This document shows, one piece after another, positions 35,235 through 59,885 of a DNA stretch of 64,000 nt. Below the pieces are notes generated by a model. The model was not told the origin of the DNA, did no database searches, and worked only from the letters and a program-made list of their open reading frames with translations. The DNA lies in assembly GCA_024036415.1 (NCBI GenBank), contig JAMWET010001278.1, positions 7,501 to 71,500 of the forward strand. Direction: 5' to 3'. Position 1 is the stretch's first letter. Each line of letters begins with the position of its first letter. The DNA comes from Prochilodus magdalenae (lineage: Eukaryota; Chordata; Actinopteri; Characiformes; Prochilodontidae). Made by a program: the position numbers and the translations under genes.

Positions 35235-38200
35235 CTGTGAGACAGAGAGTGTGCAATCAGCAAATAGAGAATTTGAATTAAATCCTACATTATTAAATGA
35301 CATGTTTTGAGTGGGAAGCCTAATGAGACAAAGCTTGTGAACTGTCAATTACACTGAACACTATAATCACATTTAAACCACAATCACAATATCGGTCAGA
35401 ACAATCTGAATTAAATATTTTTAAATATAGTCCCCAAAGACGTCTGGAAATGTTAACCTCATAGAGTACCAGATATTTAAAAGACAAGTACAAAACTACA
35501 CAAAAATATGGAATAACTACAACTAAAAATAGAATACAAGTAAACTGAAAAGATGGAACAGAAGCCACACTATTCATCTCCATACTACTTCCCCAAATTC
35601 TTTATTCTTTTTTTTGTGGGTAATTGTTATGATCCGTTTCTTTTGTATCACTTCACTGATCTGGTCATAATGTTTAAAAACCCCACCCACAGTTGCACTG
35701 GCAAGCTAAAAATAGGTTGGGCCATTCATGAGTTTTAAAGTTTCTGTCAAAATAAATGAGTACTTACTTTGTAAAAATAAATGATGAGCATTTTTCCAAA
35801 AAACAGTGTCATAAAAATTGCTCATGATACGAGTGAATCATAAAAATTCCTCTTAGTTTAGGACATACTTTCCTCTTGATAATAAAAACACATGAGAACA
35901 ATTCTCAACTGCACTCACTCTCAGTAATCAACACTGATTAGAATGAAGGAGATTCTCTTAATTCACCTATAAAAAGCATGGAATGTTTCCTAGCAAACTT
36001 CAGGCCTTCGTTTCGGTCCACCTCACGGTCCTCCTGCAATGGAGTGAAAAGGGAGAAAGAAGTAGAGTGAGAGCGATGGAGAGATTATATATCACAATAA
36101 CACTGCTACAGAAGCACAAACATGAGCTTTTTCCATAGCCACTGTCCCACTGAGCATGAAAAAAAGCACAAAACACAGAGACAGAGAGAGTGCGCCAGCA
36201 AGCACAAGAATAAACATAAAAGCTGCTCTTTTCTGTGCAAAAATCACAACAAAGAAAGATCAGCGAGCCAATGTCTGTCAGAAACAAATCAAATTTATTT
36301 CTGCTTTCCCTTGATCCTGTAGATGAGACAATCTGTTCAGAGCTACAGTCATTCAGCAAGACTGAGAAAAAACGCCACTGGCCAGTGGGTGAGTTCTAAA
36401 ATAGCTGTGAAAACAGATTTGTAAGAGCCACTACCTAGAGCTAATGAGGCCCTTTAAAGAGGATGTGTGTGTGAATGATGGCTCTGTTACATGTGAAACC
36501 TTTAGAGTGCAAGTGTCCATAGTTTCTCCAGGCAAGACCCTAGACCCAAATAAAAATCTGTGTAGGGCTACAGAAATCAAAAACATGAGATAACAACTGG
36601 CATGTCTATGACATTTCAATTCTGCTTAAAGTTGAAAATGGTTGGGGACAATACTGGTTGGGGACAATGGCAGCTGATATATAGCAACTTTAAACATGAA
36701 TGTATATTCCAAATAGACCAAAATGCATGCTTCACATTTTTTTAACAAATACTGTAAATGAGTGACGCACCTGAAAACCCAGTTCATTATTCATCAAGCA
36801 CATTAATGTGTACCTTATCTATTTTATTTCCCACAAGCATCTTGACAAGTTCTTGACGCGTGCAGTAGGTCTCTAATTCATTCAGCCAGGTGTTTAGCTT
36901 GGTAAACGTCTCTCGTCTTGTGACATCATAGACTATCATAAACACAAAGAAGGGAAACAAAGATAACAATAAATATTTTATCCTCTGGCTACTGATGAAC
37001 ATGACAAACATATTCTTTCATGCACTTAAAAAAGAAAATCCTTCCTCCACCTACAAATATTTTCCTTTCTGTTTTACTGAAATGCAAAAGAATTACAGAA
37101 ATATGTTACAAGGCATAAGGAAAAATTGTAAACTGTATCAAAATCATCCAGACTGGAAAAGACAATGGGCCAGTCTGGATCTTTTTTGATCGCCAAGAGA
37201 CAAAGAAAATAATTTTACCCTCAAAGGTACAAAAATGGCCTTGGAATTGTATATCTTAAACATAAGAGTGTACAAACACTTTCTCAGGGAAAAACTAAGA
37301 TATCATAAGCAGTGGTTTAAAACACAAACCAAGACGTCAAGGCAGTAGTCATTTGAAAAGTAGAAATATATATAATTACAATGAAACAGAAATTATGTTC
37401 CCCAAATACTGACCATACAACCCTGTACACCAGTGACAACTGGCACATCTTTCTTTTGAATGGGTATGCAGTATGAATAATATATTTAATTAGGCATTTT
37501 GACAAACACTGCCAAAATAAAGGTTGTCTAACCTATCAACAGACCACATTCACAGGCAGAGCATAGAAAAGTCACTTGTTATATATTTAAACAAAAAAAC
37601 AATATGAATTTTAAAATACCTGCATTTATTAGCAGACAATGACAATACTGTCCCATAGAGGTTTAGAGGCCTGAAAGTATTACAGGTTTGTCTTTAGGAA
37701 GGTTCGTATGCTATTAACTCACCCAGTATAACACCTTGGGCTCCTCTGTAGTAACTTGGTGTTAGGGTACGAAAACGCTCCTGACCCGCTGTGTCCTTAT
37801 TAAAGGGGAATCGTGGAAGAAAGGATAACATTCAGACATACACATCATTATTAATTCTCATATAACAGAACCCAGACAAAGTATATGTCACGGAACAGCC
37901 AAATTACTGAATATTAAAATAAATTGAGCCTACATTATGGAGGGTTCCATTTCCGCATTAATGCCTCAGATTTCTAGCCCAAAAAATGCAGACTTCCATC
38001 CACAGAATGTGTTTAACCTGTAAATAACTGTGTGGGAATACTGCCCTCTGCTGGTGGACTAGGGGGAGTGTGGGTTTTTCATTATCCTTGATCCCCACCC
38101 CAAGTCATGGCAGCTGTTTACACATAACATGTCATCAAATGTGCAGCATAGCTGCACTAGCACTAGCTGAAGATTTAAAGGGGTGCTGTAAGTATTGAAC

Positions 38201-41200
38201 TGCTTACCCAAATGGCTAACTTTGTCTGGTTCCCATCCACAGCAACAGTCTTCACTTTAAAATCTACACCTGCAGATTGCAACATACATCCATGTCATTA
38301 AAAGACCAAAGCCAAAAACATTTGTGTAAACTGGTATAAAAATTTGATCAAATCTACAACAAAACACAAACAGCTGTCAACAGAGCTGAGCAAAATATGG
38401 AGAAGAAAATGGAACAAATAAAAATTTAAATTAATGTACAACCAGTATTTTCCAGTTGAGATTTAAAAAAAATAAATAAATAAAAAAGGGATTTTTAGAT
38501 GGCTTTAAATCTAAAACTGAAGGTTTATAGGAAGGATATACTGAACTTTTTAATGGTCCTTAAAAAAAAAAAAAAAAGACAAACTAAAACCCTCCATAAA
38601 TTTAAATGGAAAACATAAATTATATAGACATATACTGTACATTAAATGTTTAATAAAAATACATTTAAAGCTATCCCAGCATTGATTTACTTAAAAAAAA
38701 AACATAATTCATTTTTCTTGTAAAACAAACAATTTAATGTGTAGAGCTGCTACAAGCCTTTGAGGAGAAACCCGGCATGCACGACAGCAGAAACGCATGC
38801 CATTTTAAACATTTTAAAGGTTCTAAAGCAAAGTAATGAAGATGGAAACTATTTTGATATCAGACCTGCAGCATGACTATGGCTAATCCATGCGTACACA
38901 GCGAGACATCCTCAACAGATATGTGGAGTTTGGTATCTGCCAGGCAATAAGCCCAGCGCATGTAAAGAACCTTTAAAAAAATTTACAGCTAAATGGGGAA
39001 TTGTGGCTTTATCATGCACAGATAAAACAAATATTACAGACATGACTCAACTGCCTGTGGCATCGTTCAACACAGCCATCATCGCTCCACCAAAAACAGA
39101 AAGAAAATGTGATTTATGTCCTTCACCAAAAAATAAAGAAAAGAAAAGAGGGAATAACAGTGACATGGCTTCAGTGAGGGAATAAATCTCCTCCTGTTCC
39201 TTTCACCACTCTGAGAAAGTGGGGTTGGAGTGGTACAGTAGCCCTGAATTTCCACACTGACAGATTTATCAGAGGAAGGTACTGGAGGATATCTGGGCTC
39301 ATTTGGAAGTGTTGATGGAGATTAGACTAGGTGTATAGGGTATAGGGTTTATATAGGGTAATGGAATGCACAAACAACTCACACATCTACATAAGTTAAT
39401 GTATCTTAGTCAAACACCAGTGGTAAGATAATATAATTCTATTCACCTTTACTATAAACAGCCTGCGATACCTGCCCAGGTTTACAACCAAATACACAAC
39501 ATCCTTAAACAGTACTACTAGGAGAATTATCTTTACTACACTAAAAGCTCAGCACTGCATGGTTCTCTAATAAAGTCTCCATTGTTCACTTTGATGAACA
39601 CCAGACAGTTTCATAGGCCTCTGTATGACTGTGATTTCAGTCACAGTACGCATAATCTCTTGAAACTTTGAGGGTAAACTGGACATAAAGCTGCACGAGT
39701 CCTTGAGACAGAGTAATTGTAAATTATGTATGTGGTAAAGACTGCAGTGGAACGGGTAGGAATGTGACAGGACATCAAACCTTAGAAAATGTTATAATAC
39801 CTCATGATACAAAATATCCATAACATTTAGCTTTTCTGAGGTTTGCAAATAGATCTGAATGGACATAATGTTTCACCAAGAAAATCTTTTTTGATTAAAC
39901 GACAGCAAAAATAAACCATTTTAGAAGAAACAGACATGGAAAAACAGATTAGGATTCACCAAATCAACTACTTACTACATGCTGTATTTATTCTGCATAA
40001 CTGGTCTAAACTGAGGGTTAGGATCTTCGACACATGCAGCTGTTTTGAGTACAGTTTCAGCTTAGCAGCTATACTTTACATTGTGTGAAAAATTAATTCT
40101 CCAAAATTGGTTGGTATCAATTATCTTACTTTTTCCCTCCAGCTAATTTATCACTTTGGAAATCCTTTCCTTAAACAGTGATGGAAAAATATATTTATAC
40201 AAATATTTAATCAAGATCTTTACATTAATAAGAACATTGCTGTTGTGATGACCATGGTAGTCCCTCCCTGTCAAGCTGGTCTAACCTGAAGTCATCCAGA
40301 CTCGGTTGTGTCATTAGATAGTGTTTACCTACCGATGTGATAGCCTCTTGGTGTAGCACCAGCTTTAATACCTTAATTTATTTAAGACCTTACTTGGTAA
40401 CATGATCTTGGCTACTTTACAGATGGAGCCGCATCTATCGCCAGGGGGACCAGCTTAGCATAGGGGGCCACTATAGTCACCAAACTGGAAATTACAGATA
40501 ATACAAAATAATACAATTTTTTTTTTTTTTTTTTTTAAATAAATAAATAACCCTATGGCCACATGCCCCTCGATTTATTCACTTATACCATGCTAACCAA
40601 TAAACCAATTTGTTTGTGTGTAAAATAAATTACCGATTGTCGCTCCGAGTTCTGGATCAAACGTGTCATCTGTAAACCTCAACAGAAGACTGAGAAACAA
40701 GAGGGGTGGGGGGTCAGGTGTTGGGGATAGAGAGAGAGCTTTAGAAAGTGCATGTAATATTTATAGACCTAGCTAGCTGATGTGGCACACATATAGCTTT
40801 TTTCATCTGCAATAAATCCTACAATGTAGATAGAAATGGTACAAGCTTAAACAACAGAACTTATTTGAACAAATTTAATTATATATTTAAATTATTTGTA
40901 AAGAGCAAGAAGTAACTACATGATAAAGAACATGCTGCAAGTATCTATTCACAATACTTACTAGATGTGTTGTGTTTCTGAGACTTAATCAGCACTTTTC
41001 AATTTTTAAGCAGTCTGGACATTAACTTTACTCCTTTTCACTCATTTCATTCTTGTTTAATGTAGAAATGTTACTGTTGATTCATATGCCACATGACAAA
41101 TATACTACTGCAAAGGAACTACAAACCTTTTTTTTGTTCGCATCTACTGTAATTTAATCCAAACTAGTCTCTTTAAGTTCTTAGTGTTTAAATGTTTTAG

Positions 41201-41855
41201 GGCCATTATTACTATTTGTATAATAATAACAACTAGTATAATTTTCGTTAGTAGTAGTACGATGTAATTGAACATTTCTATAGACAGGTGTGTGCTCTTC
41301 TGTACTAACAGTTTCTCAAAGTGTTTAACTGACACCACGTGTCGGTCTTGTGTAACTGGGGTGTGACAACAAAACCAGTTAAAACTACTACCAGAGATAT
41401 GCTTTCCTAATTCTGAAATGGCATAATTAAAGTAGGTAAATTACCATCACGTGAGGACCAGAATATTTGTCTTTCAAATAAACACCAGTGCTAAATTAGA
41501 AACGAGCTAACTAAGCTAGCTGCATATTGTCTCATCGGTCAACAGGTCTTCAGTGTAACTGTTCACATTTACTTTAAACGGTCTGTTTGCCAGAAGCAAG
41601 TCAGTGAAATACCGATATTTTGGGATCTTTGGATGATTAATGAAGTCTTATTGGGTTTTTACCACATAACAGTGACCTGAATTTATAATGAGCTTATACC
41701 GATCAAATGCCTAGAGAGCGAGTCAGCTCAGTTTCGGTACCTCAACTTTACCTGAGGCAACTAAGAATACTGCTAGAAGTTTCTTACCTGGACTTCCCAA
41801 CTCCACTTTCTCCAATAATTAATATCTTCAGAGTAGTCAGTACGTCCTCGTCCAT
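35077..41855 (-). CDS. rab18: rab18, complete gene (7 coding exons, 200 residues)
   Basis: Rab18 is a small Ras-superfamily GTPase on the ER and lipid droplets; it acts in lipid droplet growth, ER tubule maintenance and trafficking, cycling between GDP and GTP forms. The seven exons join without phase error: 41788-41855, 40634-40689, 38208-38269, 37723-37795, 36814-36932, 35967-36033, 35077-35234 (603 nt). Motifs: P-loop GESGVGKS (15-22), switch I ATIGVDFKVK with Thr40, WDTAGQE (62-68) with catalytic Gln67, NKID (122-125), SAK (151-153). The N-terminus [18 protein letters not shown] matches human RAB18. No broken motif is seen, so the gene appears functional. It is convergent with mkx and in tandem with afap1, whose 3' end is about 2.4 kb upstream. 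Whether this is the a or b teleost paralogue is not resolved. Confidence 0.96.
35967..36033 (-). CDS. rab18: rab18 exon 6
   Basis: 67 nt, TTGCAG acceptor and GTGAAT donor. Encodes [20 protein letters not shown] and FI plus the first base of Glu149, part of helix alpha4 and strand beta6 of the G domain. Confidence 0.95.
36814..36932 (-). CDS. rab18: rab18 exon 5 (G4 motif)
   Basis: 119 nt. Acceptor TATGATAG, donor GTACAC (a non-consensus +4/+5 but usable site). Encodes [20 protein letters not shown] and ends MLVGNKIDK, carrying the NKxD guanine-specificity motif. Confidence 0.95.
37723..37795 (-). CDS. rab18: rab18 exon 4 (G3 / switch II)
   Basis: 73 nt. Acceptor TTAATAAG, donor GTGAGT. Encodes [20 protein letters not shown] and GVIL, the switch II region with the catalytic glutamine. 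Confidence 0.96.
38041..38057 (+). promoter_or_regulatory. CTCF-like motif in rab18 intron
   Basis: CTGCCCTCTGCTGGTGG resembles the reverse CTCF core (consensus around GCCCTCTGGTGG). It may equally be a remnant of a SINE end. No supporting data. Confidence 0.2.
38208..38269 (-). CDS. rab18: rab18 exon 3 (switch I / interswitch)
   Basis: 62 nt. Acceptor TCTGCAG, donor GTAAGC. Encodes [20 protein letters not shown], following the split Gly42 codon. Confidence 0.95.
40634..40689 (-). CDS. rab18: rab18 exon 2 (switch I, Thr40)
   Basis: 56 nt. Acceptor TTTCTCAG, donor GTAATT. Encodes [18 protein letters not shown] between split Ser23 and Gly42 codons. Confidence 0.95.
41788..41855 (-). CDS. rab18: rab18 exon 1 (start codon and P-loop)
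   Basis: 68 nt from ATG at 41855 down to a CCAG|GTAAG donor. Encodes [20 protein letters not shown] then KS, the P-loop. The start is chosen because it gives the exact N-terminus known for Rab18 and because stops lie upstream. Confidence 0.96.
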
Positions 41856-41975
41856 TTTAAACAAGGTCAAACTTACCTAGCGTTACCTACAGGAAAAAAA
41901 ACAACCTTGGGTATATAAACAGGGTTGTTTTGTTGGCGTTAGTCACCTCTTCTTCATGAGCTTGATTCTCACTTC
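41856..41975 (-). promoter_or_regulatory. rab18: rab18 5' UTR and probable promoter
   Basis: Directly upstream of the ATG on the - strand is TTTTTTTTCCTGTAG, a good splice acceptor, about 40 nt before the start codon, and a GGTAAGT donor-like sequence in between. A 5' UTR intron is therefore possible. TTTATATAC near 41915 could serve as a TATA-like box if transcription starts close to the ATG. Confidence 0.35.
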
Positions 41976-42546
41976 AGCGGTAAACAACATTAAGCCTGTG
42001 TAGTGCTGCCACCTAGTGCATGTGGGCGGTTTAGCAGGGTTATTTAGGAGCTAGCTTTAGAGACCGAAAGGAAAAAGCAAAATATATTTATATCATGAAA
42101 AAGTAAAATAGTCATAAATGCAGTGTCAGGAGTGTAGAGTGCAGCTGTAGGGAGTGTCCAGGCTAAACTATCTGCTAAGGATGTGTGTATTCAATAAAAT
42201 TTTGTAAGCTTTTAAAGATGTCAAAAGTTTTTTTTTATTCCCAGCTGAGACAAAAACGCACCGACCAGCATGCATTCATTTTAATAGAGTAGTATCCTTT
42301 CATAAAATGTTTTCTGATGAGAAAAATATATCACACAATCACTTGAATGACTATTGTGGCATTGTTGCAGGATGTGAGGCATATGTCTCTATGAGATATG
42401 ATAAGTCTCTATGTTTGATATTCCCTTACACACGGTGCAGTTTTCCATGTATTCTAACGTGGAATTAATGCCCAATATCAATTTTGAATTTACTCAGCCA
42501 CCACTAGATGTCCCTGTAGTGTCACTGATGAAAAAATAGAAAATGA

Positions 42547-42549
<3 letters not shown>
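41976..42549. other. rab18 upstream flank, no gene seen
   Basis: AT-rich intergenic DNA with one GCTGCCACCTAGTGC motif at 42005-42019 (weakly CTCF-like) and no coding frame. Confidence 0.5.
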
Positions 42550-42589
<40 letters not shown>

Positions 42590-42600
42590 ATATATATATA
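42550..42600 (+). repeat. (CA)n-(TA)n compound microsatellite
   Basis: About 19 CA units followed by about 6 TA units, directly abutting the left end of the Tc1-like element. Tc1-like elements insert at TA, so a TA run is a natural landing site. Confidence 0.95.
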
Positions 42601-44081
42601 TAGTGAGGAAAATAAGTATTTGAACACCCTGTGACTTTGCAGGTTCTCCCACTTAGAAATCGTAGAGGGGTCTGAAATTTTCATCTTAGGTGCATGTCCA
42701 CTGTGAGAGACATAATCTAAAAAAAAAAAACCCCTGGAAATCACTATGTATGATTTTTTAATAATGTATTTGTGTGTTACTGCTGCAAATAGGTATTTGA
42801 ACACCTGCCAATCAGCAAAAATTCTGGCCCTCAGTGACCTGTTAGTCCGCCTCTAAAAACTCCACCTCCACTCCACTTATTATTCTAAATTAGAAGCACC
42901 TGTTTGAGGTCGTTAGCTGCATAAAGACACCTGTCCACCCCACACAATCAGTAAGACTCCAACTACTAACATGGCTAAGACCAAAGAGCTGTCCAAAGAC
43001 ACCAGAGACAAAATTGTTGACCTCCACAAGGCTGGAAAGGACTACGGGGCAATTGCCAAGCAGCTTGGTGAAAAAAGATCAACTGTTGGAGCAATTATTA
43101 GAAAATGGAAGAAGCTAAACATGACTGTCAATCTCCCTCGGACTGGGGCTCCATGCAAGATCTCACCTCGTGGCATATCAGTGATCCTAAGAAAGGTGAG
43201 GAATCAGCCCAGAACTACACAGGAGGAGCTGGTCAATGAACTGAAGAGAGCTGGCACCACTGTTTCCAAGGTTACTGTGGGTAATACACTAAGACATCAT
43301 AGTTTAAAGTCCTGCATGGCACAGAAGGTTCCCCTGCTTAAATCAGCACACGTCCAGGCCCGTCTTAAGTTTGCCCATGACCATTTGGATGATCCAGAGG
43401 AGTCATGGGAGAAAGTTCTGTGGTCAGGTGGTCTTAATTCCACTCGTCGCGTTTGGAGGACGAAGAATGATGAGTACCATCCCAAAAGCACCATCCCTAC
43501 TGTGAAGCATGGAGGTGGAAGCATCATGCTTTGGGGGTGTTTTTCTGCACATGGGACAGGATGACTGCACTGTATTAAGGAGAGGATGACCGGGGCCGTG
43601 TATTGTGAGATTCTGGGAACAACCTCCTTCCCTCAGTTAGAGCACTGAAGATGGGTCGTGGCTGGGTCTTCCAACATTACAGTGACCCAAAGCACACAGC
43701 CAGGATAACCAAGGAGTGGCTGCGTATGAAGCATATCAAGGTTCTGGAGTGGTCTAGCCACTCTCCAGACCTAAACCCTATAGAAAATCTTTGGAGGGAG
43801 CTCAGACTCCGTGTTTCTCAGCCACAGCCCAGAAACCTGGCTGATCTGGAGGAGATCTGTGTGGAGGAATGGGCCAAAATCCCTGCTGCAGTGTGTGCAA
43901 ACCTGGTGAAAAACTACAGGACCTCATGCAAACAAAGGCTACTGTACCAAATATTAACATTGATTTTCACAGGTGTTCAAATACTTATTTGCAGCAGTAA
44001 CACACAAATAAATTATTAAAAAATCATACATTGTGATTTCCATGTTTTTTTTAGATTATGTCTCTCACAGTGGACATGCAC
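42601..44081 (+). mobile_element. Tc1-like DNA transposon, right end truncated
   Basis: The left end begins TAGTGAGGAAAATAAGTATT in a TA run. A sub-terminal segment at 42691-42807 (starting GTGCATGTCCACTGTGAGAG) is matched in reverse complement at about 43970-44081, giving long inverted repeats. The outer 90 bp present on the left (42601-42690) has no partner on the right, where the element stops at a (TA)n run (44082-44101). One broken transposase gene lies between. The inverted repeats are well preserved, so this copy is much younger than the relics at 24-30 kb. It sits between the promoter side of rab18 and the 3' end of afap1. Confidence 0.9.
42971..44019 (+). pseudogene. Tc1-like transposase pseudogene
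   Basis: Transposases of this family bind the terminal repeats with paired helix-turn-helix domains and cut with a DDE/D catalytic triad. The 5' part (42971-43564) starts [20 protein letters not shown] and contains a helix-turn-helix region ([21 protein letters not shown]). Damage seen: the first catalytic block reads [13 protein letters not shown], where the usual Trp-Ser-Asp-Glu-Thr stretch and several following residues are missing; an in-frame TGA lies at 43562-43564; a single-base loss near 43610-43616 shifts the frame; and the second block reads [10 protein letters not shown] with Tyr where the catalytic Asp is expected. The third block [14 protein letters not shown] is intact in the downstream frame (43651-44019). 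The product cannot be active. Confidence 0.9.
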
Positions 44082-44101
44082 TATATATATATATATATAT
44101 A
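44082..44101 (+). repeat. (TA)n microsatellite at the truncated transposon end
   Basis: Ten TA units directly after the inner inverted repeat of the Tc1-like element. Confidence 0.9.
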
Positions 44102-44275
44102 AAATTGAATTAGTTATTCATATGTACTTTAATCTGATGTCATTTGTAATGGCATAGAGCAATAGAAATATGTGCATATTCAGTTACAGTACGTCCTGGC
44201 TAGTGTATATGCTGTCTAATATGTGCATGTGAGTGGAAAGACGCATGAGAAATCACATCAAGCTTGAAAGCACTT

Positions 44276-44281
44276 TTTATT
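44276..44281 (-). terminator. afap1: afap1 polyadenylation signal AATAAA
   Basis: Canonical hexamer on the - strand (TTTATT on +), the only one between the stop codon and the Tc1-like element that I could find. Confidence 0.6.
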
Positions 44282-44578
44282 AATGTGTACAGCCTTTCGT
44301 CGCCAAGTCAGCAACAGTCATTAATGAAAAAAGTACATTTGAGTAGAAAAATCCTTAAGGTGCAAAACAAAACAAGTTGCTTTTCTTGAGTTTTTTAACC
44401 ACCATCCCCACCTCCACCCTAGCTCTCACTCCAACCATTTCCTTTGACGCAATACAAATGAACTGTTCACATTTTATGACATCAGGTCTGTTAGTTTGTG
44501 TGAGGGGTGTCAGCAGAGAAGCCTTTTCGCCCTGTTCTCCAGGTGTAAATGTTTTAAAGGAATAAGGCCAATTTTGGC

Positions 44579-44755
44579 CAGAGGTGGAAAACGTGTAGAG
44601 AAAGTCAAAGTACTTTAAAATGTTACTCAATTACAAATGGAAGTGTGAAGAACAATACTTTATATATACACAATGGCAGTAAGAAAGCGCAAATCGTCCC
44701 AAATAATACTTAAGTACAGTAATAAGTACACTTCCTCTAGTGTTTTCCACCTCTG
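44579..44755. mobile_element. MITE-like element with 14-bp terminal inverted repeats
   Basis: CAGAGGTGGAAAAC (44579-44592) and its exact reverse complement GTTTTCCACCTCTG (44742-44755) bracket 149 bp that contain 'AAGTACTTTAAAATGTTACTC' type and 'TACTTAAGTACAG' type motifs, typical of a very common fish short inverted-repeat family. No clear target-site duplication. It lies within the probable afap1 3' UTR. Confidence 0.75.
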
Positions 44756-46357
44756 ATTCAACAGGCTGGCCAGTCAAGGAAGGGTAAAAGAGGTATTGCC
44801 AAAGATATCTTTAGCTGACCTAGACATTGCTCAAATTCCCACAAGGCCTTTCTCTACAAGACAAACCCAATGACACTGGGTCCGCATCCAATTTTGACTC
44901 TTCTCCTCACACAAGTGGACAAGACAAGCTCTGGACTGCAGACATTTGGGACCAAAATCAATGGAAATGAGAAAAGAGCGAAGATATTTACACTTGTACT
45001 TAGGGCTGAAACGTCTGCTTGTACATAGGTTTAAAATATGCAGCCTCAAATCAAAATGCTAAGCTTCACTGCATGAGAAACCAGCCAACTAGGGAAAGTT
45101 ATAAATGTGCCTCAAATACGAGCATGCTGGCAGTAGTCTATACGAATCTGTCAGTCCTCATTTCTATATTAAGCACCAAGTCTTGCTCCTTAATCTTATT
45201 GGATTAAGAGTGAAGAGCAAAAAAGCATGACTCAAAAGCACCAATGTCAGGGAAACGGATATACAGTATGCTCTGCTTATGACCTTACAGCAAAACAGAT
45301 CAGGTTGCTAACACGTTACTAATGAAAGCCAAAAACTCCATAGTGTATTTCCAGGTGAAACGTAGCTAGGATATTAGTTAAACATGTCTGCTAGTGGACA
45401 CACAGCATTGAAGCCATTGTTAAATGCATAAACACTGTAGGAGCCTTCAGAGGAATGCTATCCTTACACAGAGAGTGCATTTCACGTATGGATGAAAGTA
45501 TTATTTACAGTGCTTCCTTTTTGGTCAGTGTACTGATGGGTGGGCATCGAAGTGTACCATGATAGGGTGACCCGTCATAGCTGATTCAGTGTAGTGGCTG
45601 TTTCATGGCTGAGCGTCAAGGAAAAGTCAGCGGGATATGCGATTCGTGCCACGCCCTGGCCTTGGCTGCCCTTTCCCTATGGGCTGCTTTCACCATAGCA
45701 ACCACTCCATGCAAAAGTCTGTTCAGACAGTGGCTTCGATCCCTACACTACTGAGTCTATTTCCTTAACACCACATTTAGATGACACTAATTCTTGCCTT
45801 TAACATAAAGTGCTCCGTAAACTACATTTCACCTTTTTATGACTGAATTGAATCATCTTGGAAACTTCCAGTTGGAAAAAATAAAGGAAGGGCCTGGCAT
45901 GAGGCCAAATAAAATGCTTGAAAGCTTTAAATACAAATACAAACAAACACAGAAAGAGGCTTGTATTTACTTAAACATTTACAAATAAATACTTAAAGGT
46001 ACTTTTTCTACTTTCCAATGATGGCTTCTAATAGACTCAGTGAAGTAGGAAATATTCACATATGCATGGTTAATCAACGGCTGAATTAAGATAAAGTTGA
46101 GAAATGGCCGAACTGGTGGACAATGGGAATGGTTCATTTTTTTCTTCTGTCCAGTCAAAAAAAAAACCCAACAACATACTTCATATCCCACTGTATTGGT
46201 AGATTGAAAGCTGGTGAACTGTTTTCAGTCTGTCCGCAACACTTCCTGCACCATGTTGTGTCTATGCCACAGTCAGCTCACTTTCGGTAACCCTTTGTAT
46301 ATGCACAAGTTTAAATAAATATATACAGAAAACCCAAAAGAACTTAAAAGTAACTGT

Positions 46358-59118
<12,761 letters not shown>

Positions 59119-59595
59119 CTTATACAGAAAACAAGGCACACAATCAGAACACTGCATCACACGTTTCCTCAACTTCATGCAGTTTTCCGACCTAGACCCC
59201 TAATGCAGTCACGGACTCAAGACAGGCTTAGTGTCTGAAGTCAGGTGTTTGGTACTGAACCTACAAGACTAAAGTTGCTAACAAGTGGCTCTTACCTACA
59301 ACAATGCGTATTTCATCACCTTCAGCACCTCATGCCTTAATAGTTTATTAGGTAAAGTCAAACAGTCTTGCTTCTGATAAGGCCGATTACACACTCATCA
59401 TCAAAACAACAATTGCACAAATAGTTGCACTCAGAAGGAATCAGCCGACAGTACCTAAACTTGGTGGGTAGATTTGACACTGTGAAACATACGGATCATT
59501 CATTTTTCACGCTCAGCTAAACATGCGACAAAGCAAGGATAGGCCTATTGCTGTAGCGGACTGACCCAACAGCCACGACTGGGGACATTCAGTGA

Positions 59596-59885
59596 GCAGT
59601 GATGCCCTCCATATGTTATCCTGCCAACATCGTCAAAGACTGCCATGGTGTCATGCCAGACTCTTATGGAGTGACTCAGAATGGCAGCAGGTCATCAGTG
59701 ATGAGTCGACTTGGTGGAGGCACCATGGTCAGTGCTGATATGATTTGTTGTCATGCGTCACATGTCCAGAAGGCCTGGTGTTCTACCCCTACTGCAAAAT
59801 TTGGAACTGCGAGGGGATATACAAGCTGCATGGGATGGATTATCACAGGACACCATTAGGAACCTCCATGCCGAGACATCTGGTC
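59596..59885 (+). mobile_element. degraded dispersed repeat, copy 2 (Tc1-like?)
   Basis: Reverse-complement homologue of 23850-24170. One frame reads WQQVISDES at about 59680-59706, resembling the first catalytic block of Tc1-like transposases, and is then interrupted. Better preserved than copy 1. The right end CCGAGACATCTGG is followed by a short GATA repeat. Confidence 0.6.

Larger units (their letters stand above)
35235..41787 (-). other. rab18: rab18 introns 1-6
   Basis: Introns at 40690-41787, 38270-40633, 37796-38207, 36933-37722, 36034-36813 and 35235-35966, all with GT donors and AG acceptors on the - strand. They are AT-rich and hold an A-run (38562-38577), a T-run (40517-40536), a tandem 14-bp duplication GGTTGGGGACAATA near 36640-36668 and a CTCF-like motif near 38041. 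No nested gene was seen. Confidence 0.8.
44260..46357 (-). other. afap1: afap1 3' UTR (probable extent)
   Basis: From the afap1 stop codon downwards on the - strand the first canonical AATAAA is at 44276-44281, giving a UTR of about 2.1 kb. No coding frame of interest lies inside. It contains a small inverted-repeat element (44579-44755). It ends about 180 bp before the Tc1-like element. Confidence 0.6.
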
